Below are positions 50,777 to 59,528 of a stretch of DNA of 64,000 bases, in pieces; the first letter of the stretch is position 1; each line of letters begins with the position of its first letter. The notes beneath the pieces are model-generated. The model did no database searches, had not been told where the DNA came from, and saw only the letters and a program-made list of their open reading frames with translations. Source of the stretch: Streptomyces sp. NBC_01498 (GTDB lineage Bacteria > Actinomycetota > Actinomycetes > Streptomycetales > Streptomycetaceae). The stretch is from positions 6,491,501 to 6,555,500 of the forward strand of contig NZ_CP109598.1 in the NCBI RefSeq assembly GCF_036327775.1. Direction: 5' to 3'. The position numbers were made by a program, and so were the translations under genes.

Positions 50777-50917
50777 GCGCCGACCGCCCCACGGTGACGA
50801 CGGTGACGACGGCCGGGCCGGTCGGAGTGAGTCCGGCGTGCCGAGTGCGGTCGGGACGAGGAGCCTCGCCAGTACAGTGTGCTGAACGCTTGGTGCACCA
50901 GACCGTAGTGCAGTCCA

Positions 50918-50940
50918 TTGCGCTATATCGGCAACTATAG
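50918..50940. promoter_or_regulatory. overlapping inverted repeats before the XRE-cupin gene
   Basis: TTGC-N9-GCAA (50918-50934) interlocks with CTATA-N8-TATAG (50923-50940), the latter providing a -10-like TATAGT (50936-50941). A further perfect palindrome TGGTGCACCA lies at 50891-50900. This AT-rich island ends 21 bp before the GTG start, a typical autoregulatory site. Confidence 0.5.
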
Positions 50941-50961
50941 TGGACGGGAGGGGGTTCGGAC

Positions 50962-51534
50962 GTGTCGGACCTCGATCAGCTGACCCAGTCGCTCGCCCGC
51001 AACCTCAAACGGTGGCGCGGGGAGAGAGCCTTCACCCTCGACGCCCTCGCGGCCCGGTCGGGTGTCAGCCGGGGGATGATCATCCAGATCGAGCAGGCCC
51101 GCACCAACCCCAGCGTCGGGACCACGGTGAAGCTCGCCGACGCGCTCGGCATCAGCATCACCACGCTTCTCGACTACGAGCGGGGCTCCCGGGTCAGGGT
51201 CGTACCGGTCGGCCAGACCGTCCGGATGTGGTCCACCGAGGCGGGCAGCAGCACCCTCCTGCTGGTCGGGACGGAGTCCCGCGGACCGCTCGAACTGTGG
51301 TCCTGGACCCTGATGCCGGGCGAGTCCAGCGAGTCCGACCCGCACCCCGACGGCACCACCGAACTCCTGCACGTCAGCGCGGGCGACCTCACCCTCGTCG
51401 TGGACGGCACCGCGCACCCGGTGGCCGAGGGCGCCTCCGCCGCCTTCGAGGCGAACGTGCCGCACGCCTACCGCAACGACGGCGACGTCACCCTTGAGAT
51501 GACCATGGCCGTCTCCATCCCGCCCGCCCGCTGA
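50962..51534 (+). CDS. XRE-family regulator with C-terminal cupin domain
   Basis: A 190-residue regulator: XRE helix-turn-helix at residues about 10-68 (LARNLKRWRGERAFTLDALA, SGVSRGMIIQIEQARTNPS, LADALGISITTL) and a cupin sensor at about 105-185 (LELWSWTLMPGESSESDPHP, TELLHVSAGDLTLVVDGTAH, EANVPHAYRNDGD). A GGGAGGGGG ribosome-binding site precedes the GTG at 50962. The interlocking inverted repeats upstream suggest autoregulation, and the YbaK-like gene 99 bp downstream on the same strand is a likely partner or target. Confidence 0.92.
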   Translation: MSDLDQLTQSLARNLKRWRGERAFTLDALAARSGVSRGMIIQIEQARTNPSVGTTVKLADALGISITTLLDYERGSRVRVVPVGQTVRMWSTEAGSSTLLLVGTESRGPLELWSWTLMPGESSESDPHPDGTTELLHVSAGDLTLVVDGTAHPVAEGASAAFEANVPHAYRNDGDVTLEMTMAVSIPPAR

Positions 51535-51633
51535 GCCGCTCCGCACCGCGTCGACACCGGGCCCGCGCACCCGCGCGTTCAGCCACCGGGACGGCCGTGC
51601 CCGGCCCTACCGCCGCCTGTTAACTTGACGCCC

Positions 51634-52197
51634 ATGCGCGCCCCCATCGGAGACTTCGAGCACGCCCGGCCGGCCCCCGACTGCCTCGGCCTGCTCACCG
51701 GGCCGGTCGCCGCCGCCGTACGGGCCTGGCGGGGCGAGGTGCCCGCCGAGCAACTGCTCTACGTCGACACCGACCCGGAGATCGCCGACACGGCAGCCTT
51801 CGTACAGCACCACGGCGCGGATCTGATCGACCGGTCGGCCAACTGCGTCGTCGTCGCGGGCAAGCGCGGCGGCGAGACCACCCTCGCCGCCTGCCTCGTC
51901 CTGTCCACGACGCGCGTGGACGTCAACGGAGCCGTGCGCCGGCAACTGGGCGCCCGCAAGGCGTCGTTCGCCCCCATGGACACCGCGACCGGCGAGACCG
52001 GCATGGAGTACGGCGGGATCACCCCCGTCGGACTGCCCGCCGACTGGACCCTGCTCGTGGACGCGGCCGTCGTGGACACCGACTGGGTACTGATCGGCAG
52101 CGGACGCCGCCGGGGCAAACTGATCGTGCCCGGCAGGACGTTCGCCGACCTGCCCGGCGCCGTGGTCCTCGACGGTCTCGGCGTCCCCACCGCCTGA
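51634..52197 (+). CDS. YbaK/EbsC-type aminoacyl-tRNA deacylase-like protein
   Basis: A 187-residue protein with the YbaK/ProX-editing fold: LLYVDTDPEIADTAAFVQHH, SANCVVVAGKRGGETTLAAC, the catalytic-Lys segment VNGAVRRQLGARKASFAP, and METGxxxGGITPVGLP-type motif as GMEYGGITPVGLPADW. Such proteins hydrolyse misacylated tRNA (for example Cys- or Ala-tRNAPro). TAACTT (51621-51626) lies 7 bp before the ATG at 51634, so the transcript is probably leaderless; a TTG at 51625 is discarded. It follows an XRE-cupin regulator, a recurrent pairing. Confidence 0.85.
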   Translation: MRAPIGDFEHARPAPDCLGLLTGPVAAAVRAWRGEVPAEQLLYVDTDPEIADTAAFVQHHGADLIDRSANCVVVAGKRGGETTLAACLVLSTTRVDVNGAVRRQLGARKASFAPMDTATGETGMEYGGITPVGLPADWTLLVDAAVVDTDWVLIGSGRRRGKLIVPGRTFADLPGAVVLDGLGVPTA

Positions 52198-52255
52198 GCA
52201 CGGCACCGGGCAGCGGACACGCCGTCCCCGCCGCGAACCGGTCGGGCCGAACCGG

Positions 52256-52663
52256 TCAGGCCAGCCGGGGTATCTCGATGGCCGGGCAGACATCCATCAC
52301 CATGTCCAGACCGGCCGCCCGGGTCCGCTCGTACGCCTGCTCGTCGATCACGTCCAACTGGAACCAGACCGCCTTCGACCCGACCGCGACGGCCTCGTCG
52401 GCGACCGCACCGGCCAGCGCGCTGTTCACGAACACGTCCACCACGTCGACCGGGAACGGGATCTCGGCCAGCGACGCGTACCCCTGCTCCCCGTGGACCG
52501 TCTCCGCCTTCGGGTGCACCGGGACCACCCGCTTGCCGAAGCGCTGGAGCACGGCCGCCACCCCGTACGCCGCCCGCGCGCTGTTGTTCGAAAGGCCCAC
52601 GACCGCCCAGGTGTCCCCGGTGGAGGTGAGAATCCTGCGGATCGTCTTGTCGTCTGCGTCCAT
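52256..52663 (-). CDS. CoA-binding domain protein (YccU-like)
   Basis: A 135-residue Rossmann-type CoA-binding protein: WAVVGLSNNSARAAYGVAAV, GKRVVPVHPKAETVHGEQGY, FPVDVVDVFVNSALAGAVAD and AVWFQLDVIDEQAYERTRAA. It equals the N-terminal CoA-binding module of acyl-CoA synthetases as a standalone unit; the role is unclear. ATG at 52663. It is divergent from the YigZ-like gene over a 99-bp gap. Confidence 0.9.
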   Translation of the reverse strand: MDADDKTIRRILTSTGDTWAVVGLSNNSARAAYGVAAVLQRFGKRVVPVHPKAETVHGEQGYASLAEIPFPVDVVDVFVNSALAGAVADEAVAVGSKAVWFQLDVIDEQAYERTRAAGLDMVMDVCPAIEIPRLA

Positions 52664-52762
52664 GCCCGGTCAACGGACGGCACGGCCCGGCAATTCCCCC
52701 GCCGTTCCCTTTGGCGAGTACCCGCCACCGCGTCCGGCGGGTCACCCCCTTAAGGTGGCGCG

Positions 52763-53389
52763 ATGCATGAGCAGTACCGCACCGTCGCCCGCGGGGGCGT
52801 CCACGAGACCGAGGTCAACCGGTCGCGTTTCCTCTGCGCCCTCGCGCCCGCCGCCACCGAGGAGGAGGCCCAGGACTTCGTCGCCTGCGTCCGCAGGGAA
52901 CACCCCACGGCCTCCCACAACTGCTTCGCCTACGTCATCGGTGCCGACGCCTCCACCCAGAAGGCGAGCGACGACGGAGAGCCGGGCGGCACGGCCGGGG
53001 CGCCCATGCTCCAGATGCTGGTGCGGCGCGACGTGCGGTACGTCGTCGCCGTCGTCACGCGCTACTACGGAGGCGTCAAACTCGGCGCGGGAGGGCTGAT
53101 CCGCGCCTACGGAGGGGCCGTCGGCGAAGCCCTCGACACCGTCGGCACCGTCACCCGCCGCCGCTACCGGCTGGCCACGATCATCGTCGACCACCACCGG
53201 GCCGGAAAGCTGGAGAACGAACTGCGCGCCACCGGCCGCACCGTGAGGGACGTGCGCTACGCGGAGATAGTGACCATCGGGATCGGACTGCCGGACTCCG
53301 ACGTCGACGCCTTCCGCGCCTGGCTCGCCGACACCACGGCCGGAACCGCCGTCCTGGCCCTGGGCGGTGAGGCGTACGGCGATCTCTGA
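52763..53389 (+). CDS. YigZ/IMPACT family protein
   Basis: A 208-residue protein with the IMPACT N-terminal UPF0029 domain (ETEVNRSRFLCALAPAATEE, HPTASHNCFAYVIG, DGEPGGTAGAPMLQMLVRRD, VVTRYYGGVKLGAGGLIRAY) and a short ferredoxin-like C-terminal domain. Family members interact with ribosomes or GCN1 in eukaryotes; the bacterial role is unsettled. CTTAAGG lies just before the ATG at 52763 and there is no ribosome-binding site, again suggesting a leaderless mRNA. Confidence 0.92.
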   Translation: MHEQYRTVARGGVHETEVNRSRFLCALAPAATEEEAQDFVACVRREHPTASHNCFAYVIGADASTQKASDDGEPGGTAGAPMLQMLVRRDVRYVVAVVTRYYGGVKLGAGGLIRAYGGAVGEALDTVGTVTRRRYRLATIIVDHHRAGKLENELRATGRTVRDVRYAEIVTIGIGLPDSDVDAFRAWLADTTAGTAVLALGGEAYGDL

Positions 53390-53491
53390 CCCCCACCCGT
53401 ACCACCGGGACCGGTGGCGACCGGGCCACCCGGCGGGCGATCCGGCGATCACCACCCGCGATGTCAGACCCCACCGTTAGTCTCGGGGATC

Positions 53492-54655
53492 ATGAGATTC
53501 CTGCACACGTCGGACTGGCACCTGGGGCGGTCCTTCCACCGCGTCAGCCTTCTCGACGCCCAGGCGGTCTTCGTCGACCACCTCGTGGCGACCGCGCTGA
53601 CGCACGAGGTGGACGCCGTCCTCGTGGCCGGTGACGTGTACGACCGGGCGGTGCCGCCCCTCGCCGCCGTCGAGTTGTTCGACCGGGCGCTGCACCGGCT
53701 CGCCGACGCCCGCGTACCGACCGTGATGATCTCCGGGAACCACGACTCGGCCCGTCGCCTCGGCGTCGGCGCCCGGCTCATCGACCACGCGGGCATCCAT
53801 CTGCGCACCGACCCGGCCCGCTGCGCCACCCCCGTCGTCCTCACCGACGCCCACGGCGACATCGCCCTCTACGGCCTGCCGTATCTCGAACCTGCCCTGG
53901 TCCGCGAGGAGTTCAAGGCCCCCAAGGGCGGTCACGAAGCGGTGCTGACCGCCGCCCTCGACCGCGTACGGGCCGATCTCGCCACCCGCCCCGAGGGCAC
54001 CCGCTCCGTCGTCCTCGCGCACGCCTTCGTGGCGGGGGGAGCCGCCAGCGACAGCGAGCGCGACATCACCGTCGGCGGAGTGTCCGCGGTCCCCACCGGC
54101 GTCTTCCACGGCGTGGACTACGCCGCCCTCGGCCATCTGCACGGCTCACAGACCCTCACCGAGCGCGTCCGCTACTCCGGTTCACCCCTCGCGTACTCCT
54201 TCTCCGAGGCCGACCACCGCAAGACCATGTGGCTCGTCGACCTCGGCCCCGGCGGCGAGATCGACGCCCGGCGCGTCGACTGCCCGGTGCCGCGCCCGCT
54301 GGCCCGCCTGCGCGGCACCCTCGCCGGTCTGCTCGACGACCCCCGGCTCACCCGGCACGAGGACGCGTGGATCGAGGCCACCCTCACCGACGCCGTACGC
54401 CCGGCCGAACCCATGGCCCGCCTCGCCGCGCGTTTCCCGCACGTCCTCAGCCTCGTCCTCGACCCCGACCGGGACGACGAGACGGAGGACGTGTCCTACG
54501 CGCGCCGCCTCGAAGGCCGCAGCGACCAGGAGATCGCCGAGGACTTCGTCGGCCACGTACGCGGCGCCGGCCCCGACGAACGGGAACGGGCCGTGCTGCG
54601 CGGCGCCTTCGACCACGTACGGGTCGACACCGCCGTCCGCGAGGTGACCGCGTGA
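53492..54655 (+). CDS. sbcD: SbcD nuclease subunit (Mre11-like)
   Basis: A 387-residue calcineurin-like phosphoesterase subunit of the SbcCD hairpin and double-strand-break nuclease. Metal motifs are in order: HTSDWHLGRSF, LVAGDVYDRAVPP, MISGNHDSARRL, LAHAFVAGG and GHLHGSQT. The ATG at 53492 is preceded at 8 bp by a TAGTCT -10-like box, so it may be leaderless. The stop overlaps the sbcC GTG by 4 bp (GTGA). Confidence 0.96.
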   Translation: MRFLHTSDWHLGRSFHRVSLLDAQAVFVDHLVATALTHEVDAVLVAGDVYDRAVPPLAAVELFDRALHRLADARVPTVMISGNHDSARRLGVGARLIDHAGIHLRTDPARCATPVVLTDAHGDIALYGLPYLEPALVREEFKAPKGGHEAVLTAALDRVRADLATRPEGTRSVVLAHAFVAGGAASDSERDITVGGVSAVPTGVFHGVDYAALGHLHGSQTLTERVRYSGSPLAYSFSEADHRKTMWLVDLGPGGEIDARRVDCPVPRPLARLRGTLAGLLDDPRLTRHEDAWIEATLTDAVRPAEPMARLAARFPHVLSLVLDPDRDDETEDVSYARRLEGRSDQEIAEDFVGHVRGAGPDERERAVLRGAFDHVRVDTAVREVTA

Positions 54656-57600
54656 GACTCCACCGGCTGAGCATCACCGCCTTCGGTCCCTTCGCCGACA
54701 CCCAGGAGGTCGACTTCGACACCCTGAGCGCCGCCGGGATCTTCCTCCTGCACGGCGCGACGGGCGCCGGGAAGACATCCGTGCTCGACGCCGTCTGCTA
54801 CGCCCTGTACGACGCCGTACCGGGCGCCCGCCAGCAGAGGGGCGGCGCCGGGCGGGACGCCCCCCTGCGCAGCGACCACGCCCCGGCGGACACGTACACC
54901 GAGGTCCGGCTCGAACTGACCGTCGGCGGACGGCGACTTGAGATCACCCGCAACCCCGCGCGGACCCGCCCCAAGAGGCGCGGCACCGGTGTCACCACGG
55001 AGAAGGCCCGGAGCCACCTGCGGGAGTACGACCCCGCGGGCGCCCGGTGGCGCGCGCTCAGCCGCTCCCACCAGGAGATCGGCGAGGAGGTCGGACAGCT
55101 GCTCGGCATGAGCCGGGAGCAGTTCTGCCAGGTCGTCCTGCTGCCGCAGGGCGACTTCGCGCGGTTCCTGCGCGCGGACGCCGAGGCGCGTGGCCGGCTG
55201 CTGGGCCGACTCTTCGACACCCGCCGGTTCGCCGCCGTGGAGGAACGGCTCGCCGAACTGCGCCGCGGCGCCGAACAGCAGGTACGGGAGGGCGACCAGC
55301 GCCTCCTCGGCATCGCCCAGCAGATGACCGGCGCGATGCGTACGGACCTCGAACAGCCGCTGCCCGCGCGGGCGGCGGGCGACACCGGTCTCGCCCCAGC
55401 CGTCCTGGAATGGGCCGCCGTCGCCCGCTCCGGCGCCCGTGAACGCCACGACATCGCCGAGTCGGCGCTCGCCCGCGCCGAAAGCCGCCAGGCGCGGGCA
55501 CGCCGGATCCTCGACGACGCCCGCGAACTCGCCCGGCTCCAGCAGAGGTTCGCCGACACACGGCAGCGCGCCCAGACCCTCGAAACCAGCCGTCCTCGGT
55601 ACGAGGAGGCGCGGGCCACCCTGGAACGGGCCCGCAAGGCCGACCGGGTCGCCGACGCCCTCGCCCTGCGGGACGACGCCGACCGGGCCCACCGCACGGC
55701 CCGCGCCGCCCGTGACCACGCGCGCGACCGCCTTCCCGCCGGACTCGCCGACAGCGGCGCCGACCACCTCGCCGCACTGGAGCGGCGGACCATCGAGGAG
55801 CGGGGCCGCGTGGACGCCGCCCTGACGGCGGAGCGACGCAGCGCGGAGATCGACCGCGAACGGGCCGACATCGACCGCCAGGCGCGCGCCGACGACGACC
55901 TGCTGGCCGACGCGGCGGGCTGGCTGGCCGGCTGGGACACCGCCCGCCGCTCCCTCCAGGAACGGGTCGAGACGGCCCAGGAGGCGGCGACCCGCGCCGA
56001 ACAACTCGCGGGACAGCTCGAACCGGCCCGCGCCCGGCTCGACGCCGCCCACGCGCGTGACGCCCTCGACAACCGGGCGGAAGCGTCCCTGCGGCACCTC
56101 AACAGCGCCCGCGAGCAGGCCAACGACGCCAGGGAGAACTGGCTCGATCTGCGCGAGCGGCGACTGCGCGGCATCGCCGCCGAACTCGCCGCCGGGCTGG
56201 TGACCGGCGAGCCCTGCGCCGTCTGCGGCTCCGCCGACCACCCCGCGCCCGCGACGGCCGGGGCGGGCCAGGTGGACCAGACGGCCGAGGACGCCGCGTC
56301 GGCCGCCGTCCGCCGCGCCGAGGCAGCCGTGACGGAGGCCGAGAGCCACCACGCCTCCGTACGCGAGGAGTTCGCGGCGGCCCGGTCGGCAGCCGGCGGA
56401 GCGACCGTGTCCGACCTCGTCGCCCTCACCGAGCGCCTGAACCGCGAGCACACGGAGGCGCACCGGCTCGCCGCCGGGACGCACGAGGCCCGCGAGGCGC
56501 TGGCCCGCGCCGAACGGGAGCGCGAGGACCGGCTCGCCGCGCGGCGGTCGGCCGAGAACCGCGCGGCGGCCCGTACGTCCCGGCGAGAGGCTCTCGACCA
56601 GGAGCGGACCGGCCTCGAAGCGGAGCTGGTCCGAGGCCGGGGCACGGCGGACAGCGTCGCCGCCCACGCCGAACAGCTCACCCGGCGGGCGCGGCTGCTC
56701 GCCGAGGCGGCGGACACCGTCCGGAACGTCGACACCACCGCGGGGCGTCTCAAGGAGGCCGACGACCGGCTCGCGGACGCGGCGTTCCGCGCCGGGTTCG
56801 ACACCCCGCGCCACGCGGCGGCGGCCCTGCTGTCCGCCGCCGAGCAGCGGGACCTCACCCACCGGATGGACGCCTGGCAGGCCGAGGCCGCCGCCGTCGC
56901 CGACCGGCTCGCCGAGACCGACGCGCGCGAGGCCGCCGAACAGCCGCCCGCCCGGCCGGACACGGCCCTGGCCGCGCGCGAGGCGGCCGACTCGGCACTG
57001 CGGGCCGCGTCCTCCGCGCTCGACGGCTCCCGCGCCGAGTGCGCCCAGCTGACCGCGCTGTCCCGGCGGGCCGAGGAGGAGGTACGGCGCCTCGGCCCCC
57101 TCCGTACGGAGTACGAGCGGGTCGCCCGCCTCGCGGGCCTCACCGCCGGCACGTCCACCGACAACGACCGCAAGATGCGCCTGGAGTCGTACGTCCTGGC
57201 GGCCCGGCTGGAACAGGTCGCCGCCGCGGCCACCGCGCGGCTGCTGCGCATGTCGTCGGGCCGCTACACGCTGGTCCACTCGGACGCGCGGAGCGGCGGC
57301 GGGAAGCGCTCCGGCCTCGGACTCCACGTGGTCGACTCCTGGACGGGCAGCGCGCGGGACACCGCGACCCTCTCCGGCGGCGAGACGTTCTTCGTCTCCC
57401 TCGCCCTCGCGCTGGGTCTCGCGGACGTCGTCACCGACGAGGCGGGCGGCGCGCGTCTGGACACCCTCTTCATCGACGAGGGCTTCGGCAGCCTGGACGA
57501 CCAGACGCTGGACGAGGTCCTGGACGTGCTGGACTCGCTGCGCGAACGCGACCGCAGCGTCGGCATCGTCAGCCATGTCGCCGACCTGCGCCGCCGGATC

Positions 57601-57675
57601 CCGACCCAGCTGGAGGTGACGAAGACCCGCCGGGGCTCGACGCTCGGCATCCGCACGGGCGGCCCCGACGGCTGA
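54652..57675 (+). CDS. sbcC: SbcC ATPase subunit (Rad50-like)
   Basis: A 1007-residue SMC-like ATPase partner of SbcD. N-terminal ATPase half: LHRLSITAFGPFADTQEVDF, Walker A HGATGAGKTSVLDAV and Q-loop VLLPQGDFARFLRA. Long coiled-coil arms surround a zinc hook, CAVC (about residue 522). C-terminal half: signature TLSGGETFFVSLALALGL, Walker B DTLFIDEGFGSLD and D-loop. Translation is coupled to sbcD by a GTGA overlap. Length is normal for the actinobacterial family. Confidence 0.96.
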   Translation: MRLHRLSITAFGPFADTQEVDFDTLSAAGIFLLHGATGAGKTSVLDAVCYALYDAVPGARQQRGGAGRDAPLRSDHAPADTYTEVRLELTVGGRRLEITRNPARTRPKRRGTGVTTEKARSHLREYDPAGARWRALSRSHQEIGEEVGQLLGMSREQFCQVVLLPQGDFARFLRADAEARGRLLGRLFDTRRFAAVEERLAELRRGAEQQVREGDQRLLGIAQQMTGAMRTDLEQPLPARAAGDTGLAPAVLEWAAVARSGARERHDIAESALARAESRQARARRILDDARELARLQQRFADTRQRAQTLETSRPRYEEARATLERARKADRVADALALRDDADRAHRTARAARDHARDRLPAGLADSGADHLAALERRTIEERGRVDAALTAERRSAEIDRERADIDRQARADDDLLADAAGWLAGWDTARRSLQERVETAQEAATRAEQLAGQLEPARARLDAAHARDALDNRAEASLRHLNSAREQANDARENWLDLRERRLRGIAAELAAGLVTGEPCAVCGSADHPAPATAGAGQVDQTAEDAASAAVRRAEAAVTEAESHHASVREEFAAARSAAGGATVSDLVALTERLNREHTEAHRLAAGTHEAREALARAEREREDRLAARRSAENRAAARTSRREALDQERTGLEAELVRGRGTADSVAAHAEQLTRRARLLAEAADTVRNVDTTAGRLKEADDRLADAAFRAGFDTPRHAAAALLSAAEQRDLTHRMDAWQAEAAAVADRLAETDAREAAEQPPARPDTALAAREAADSALRAASSALDGSRAECAQLTALSRRAEEEVRRLGPLRTEYERVARLAGLTAGTSTDNDRKMRLESYVLAARLEQVAAAATARLLRMSSGRYTLVHSDARSGGGKRSGLGLHVVDSWTGSARDTATLSGGETFFVSLALALGLADVVTDEAGGARLDTLFIDEGFGSLDDQTLDEVLDVLDSLRERDRSVGIVSHVADLRRRIPTQLEVTKTRRGSTLGIRTGGPDG

Positions 57676-58407
57676 GCGAACGGTCCCGACCGACGGGATG
57701 GTCTCGATCCGTGCCGCCGGTCCTTCCCCCGTGAGCGGTGCCCGACCCGCCCGCCCGACCCGCCCGCCCGGCAGGCCCTGCCCGGTGCGCGAGGCCGATC
57801 CTTCGCCTGCCGATCGATCGCCCGGCACCGACGGGTCGTCAGCGGCCGGTCGGCGGGGGACACCCCGCCCGGTGCGCGGACGGTGATGGGAGTCGGGCGC
57901 GGTGCTCCGTCGCGTGACGCACGGGGTCGGCGGGTCGGCAGTGGCGTCGCGGCGTGGCCGTCTCGTTTGCGGGCGGACCGCGATACGGGTCGGGTACCGC
58001 GACGCGGCGACCTACTGGCACAGGCGGCCCCGTGCGTTGTCGGAGTCGGCCGCGTACGGCCGGTCTGTCACTCACGCGAGTTCCCGACCGTGCGACGCGA
58101 GGCGTCGACGGGCAATCAGCACGCCCCGCGCCCGTTCTGCGGTCGGCGGTCGGCGGTACGGCTCTGACACGGCCGCGCCGTGACAGGCACGGGATGAGTC
58201 CCGCATGTCGTGGGAGTTGGCCCGGTTCGGCCCGGCCGTCCACAGCGCGGGTCCCCCCGACGTACACGTGTGACGTCGACACGCCATCAGCCACCACTCG
58301 GGCCCCCGCGCGCGCCGCCCCGCACGAGGCCGTCCGGCCTCGCCCCGAAGGGCCCCGGCCGAAACCGGGTGGCAGCGGCCCCGCGGCCCGGCGATCATGG
58401 GGGGACC
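57676..58407. other. 730-bp region with no recognisable gene
   Basis: Several frames are open on both strands but none reads like a protein; they are Arg/Pro-rich shadows. The sequence has short direct repeats of the CCCGACCCGCCCG type near 57735-57770 and a GACGTACACGTGTGACGTC-like near-palindrome near 58258. I see no RNA gene. It may be decayed DNA or a long promoter region for the frameshifted dehydrogenase. Confidence 0.4.
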
Positions 58408-59435
58408 ATGCCGCAACTTCCCCCTCCCGAACCCGAATCGCTGCGCCGGGAGCACCTGCCCCTGCGCGGACGCACCGCACTCGTCACCGGGGCCAGCCGG
58501 CGCGGCGGCATCGGGTACGCGGTCGCCCGGCGGCTCGCCGCGTACGGCGCGAGCGTCTACCTCCACCACCATGTGCCGCACGACCGGGACCAGCCCTGGG
58601 GAGCCGACCCCGACGGCCCGGAGGGTGTGGCCGCCGGGGTGCGTGAGGCCCTCGCGTATCCGGGGTCCGTGGTGGCGCACGGGCCCGGTGACCTGTCCGA
58701 CCCCGAGGGCCCGGCCAGGGTCTTCCGCGCCGCGCGCCGCACAGTCGGGGAGTGGTCGACATCCTGGTCGCCAACCACGCCCGCAGCGGCTCGGACGGCA
58801 CGCTGTGGGAGATCGACGCGGACATGCTCGACGCCCACTGGGCGACCAACACCCGTTCCGTGATCCAGCTGATCCAGGAGTACGCCGGGCTGCGCGTCGC
58901 CCACCCCGTACGCGTCCGGCACGGCAGCCGCGTCGTGATGATGACCTCCGGGCAGAACCGCCGGGGCGGGATGCCCGAGGAGATCGCCTACAGCCTCTCC
59001 AAGGGCGCGCTCGCCTCGGCCACCCGTACGCCGGCCGCCTCCCGCGGCCACGCCGGGATCACGGTCAACACCGTCAACCCCGGTCCCGTGGAGACCGATT
59101 ACCTCACCGGCGAGGTGTACGACCGCATCGCCGGGATGTTCCCCGCCGGGCGGTGGGGGATGCCGGACGACCCGGCGCGGCTGATCGCCTGGCTCGCCAC
59201 CGACGAGGCCGCCTGGATCACCGGCCAGGTGATCGACTCGGAGGGCGGATTCCTGCTGAGCGGTGAGCACTTCACGCCCGTGCCGAGCGGCCCGTGGCCC
59301 CGCGAGCGCCCGCCGGACCTGACTCCGGACCTGACTCCGGACCGGGCACCGGACCGGGCACCGGCTCCGGCGCCCGCACCGCGCCCGCCTGCCGACCCGG
59401 ACCCCGGCCCCGGCCCCGTTCCGGGGCCCGCCTGA
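58408..59435 (+). pseudogene. short-chain dehydrogenase with 1-nt frameshift
   Basis: The first frame (ATG at 58408) encodes LRGRTALVTGASRRGGIGYA and continues to AARRTVG near 58749. The rest is in another frame: VVDILVANHARSGSDG, MMTSGQNRRGG, the catalytic YSLSKGALASAT and DSEGGFLLSGEHF. Adding one G to the run GGGG at 58747-58750 restores a single frame reading RTVGGVVDILVANHA. It is therefore a full-length SDR broken by one missing base, either a true mutation or a homopolymer sequencing error. The C-terminus carries an unusual Pro-rich tail (LTPDLTPDRAPDRAP and onward). Confidence 0.85.
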
Positions 59436-59495
59436 CTCGCGGGCCGGCCGGGCGACAGGACCGAAGGACCCCGCCCCGGACGCACCGAGCGGGGC

Positions 59496-59523
59496 GGCGC
59501 CCGGCGTCGTGACGCCGGGCGCC
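59496..59523. terminator. bidirectional terminator hairpin
   Basis: GGCGCCCGGCGTC (59496-59508), GT, GACGCCGGGCGCC (59511-59523): a perfect 13-bp stem between the convergent SDR and DUF885 genes. Confidence 0.8.
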
Positions 59524-59528
59524 CCCGG

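Noticed and set aside
54496..57828. 1110-codon open frame antisense to sbcC
   Set aside because: Pure mirror of GC-rich coding on the other strand; Gly/Arg/Val-rich with no family motifs, while sbcC is unambiguous.
57839..58480. 213-codon minus-strand frame in the gap after sbcC
   Set aside because: Arg/Pro/Gly-rich without domain features; overlaps the start of the SDR gene; looks like a chance frame in GC-rich DNA.
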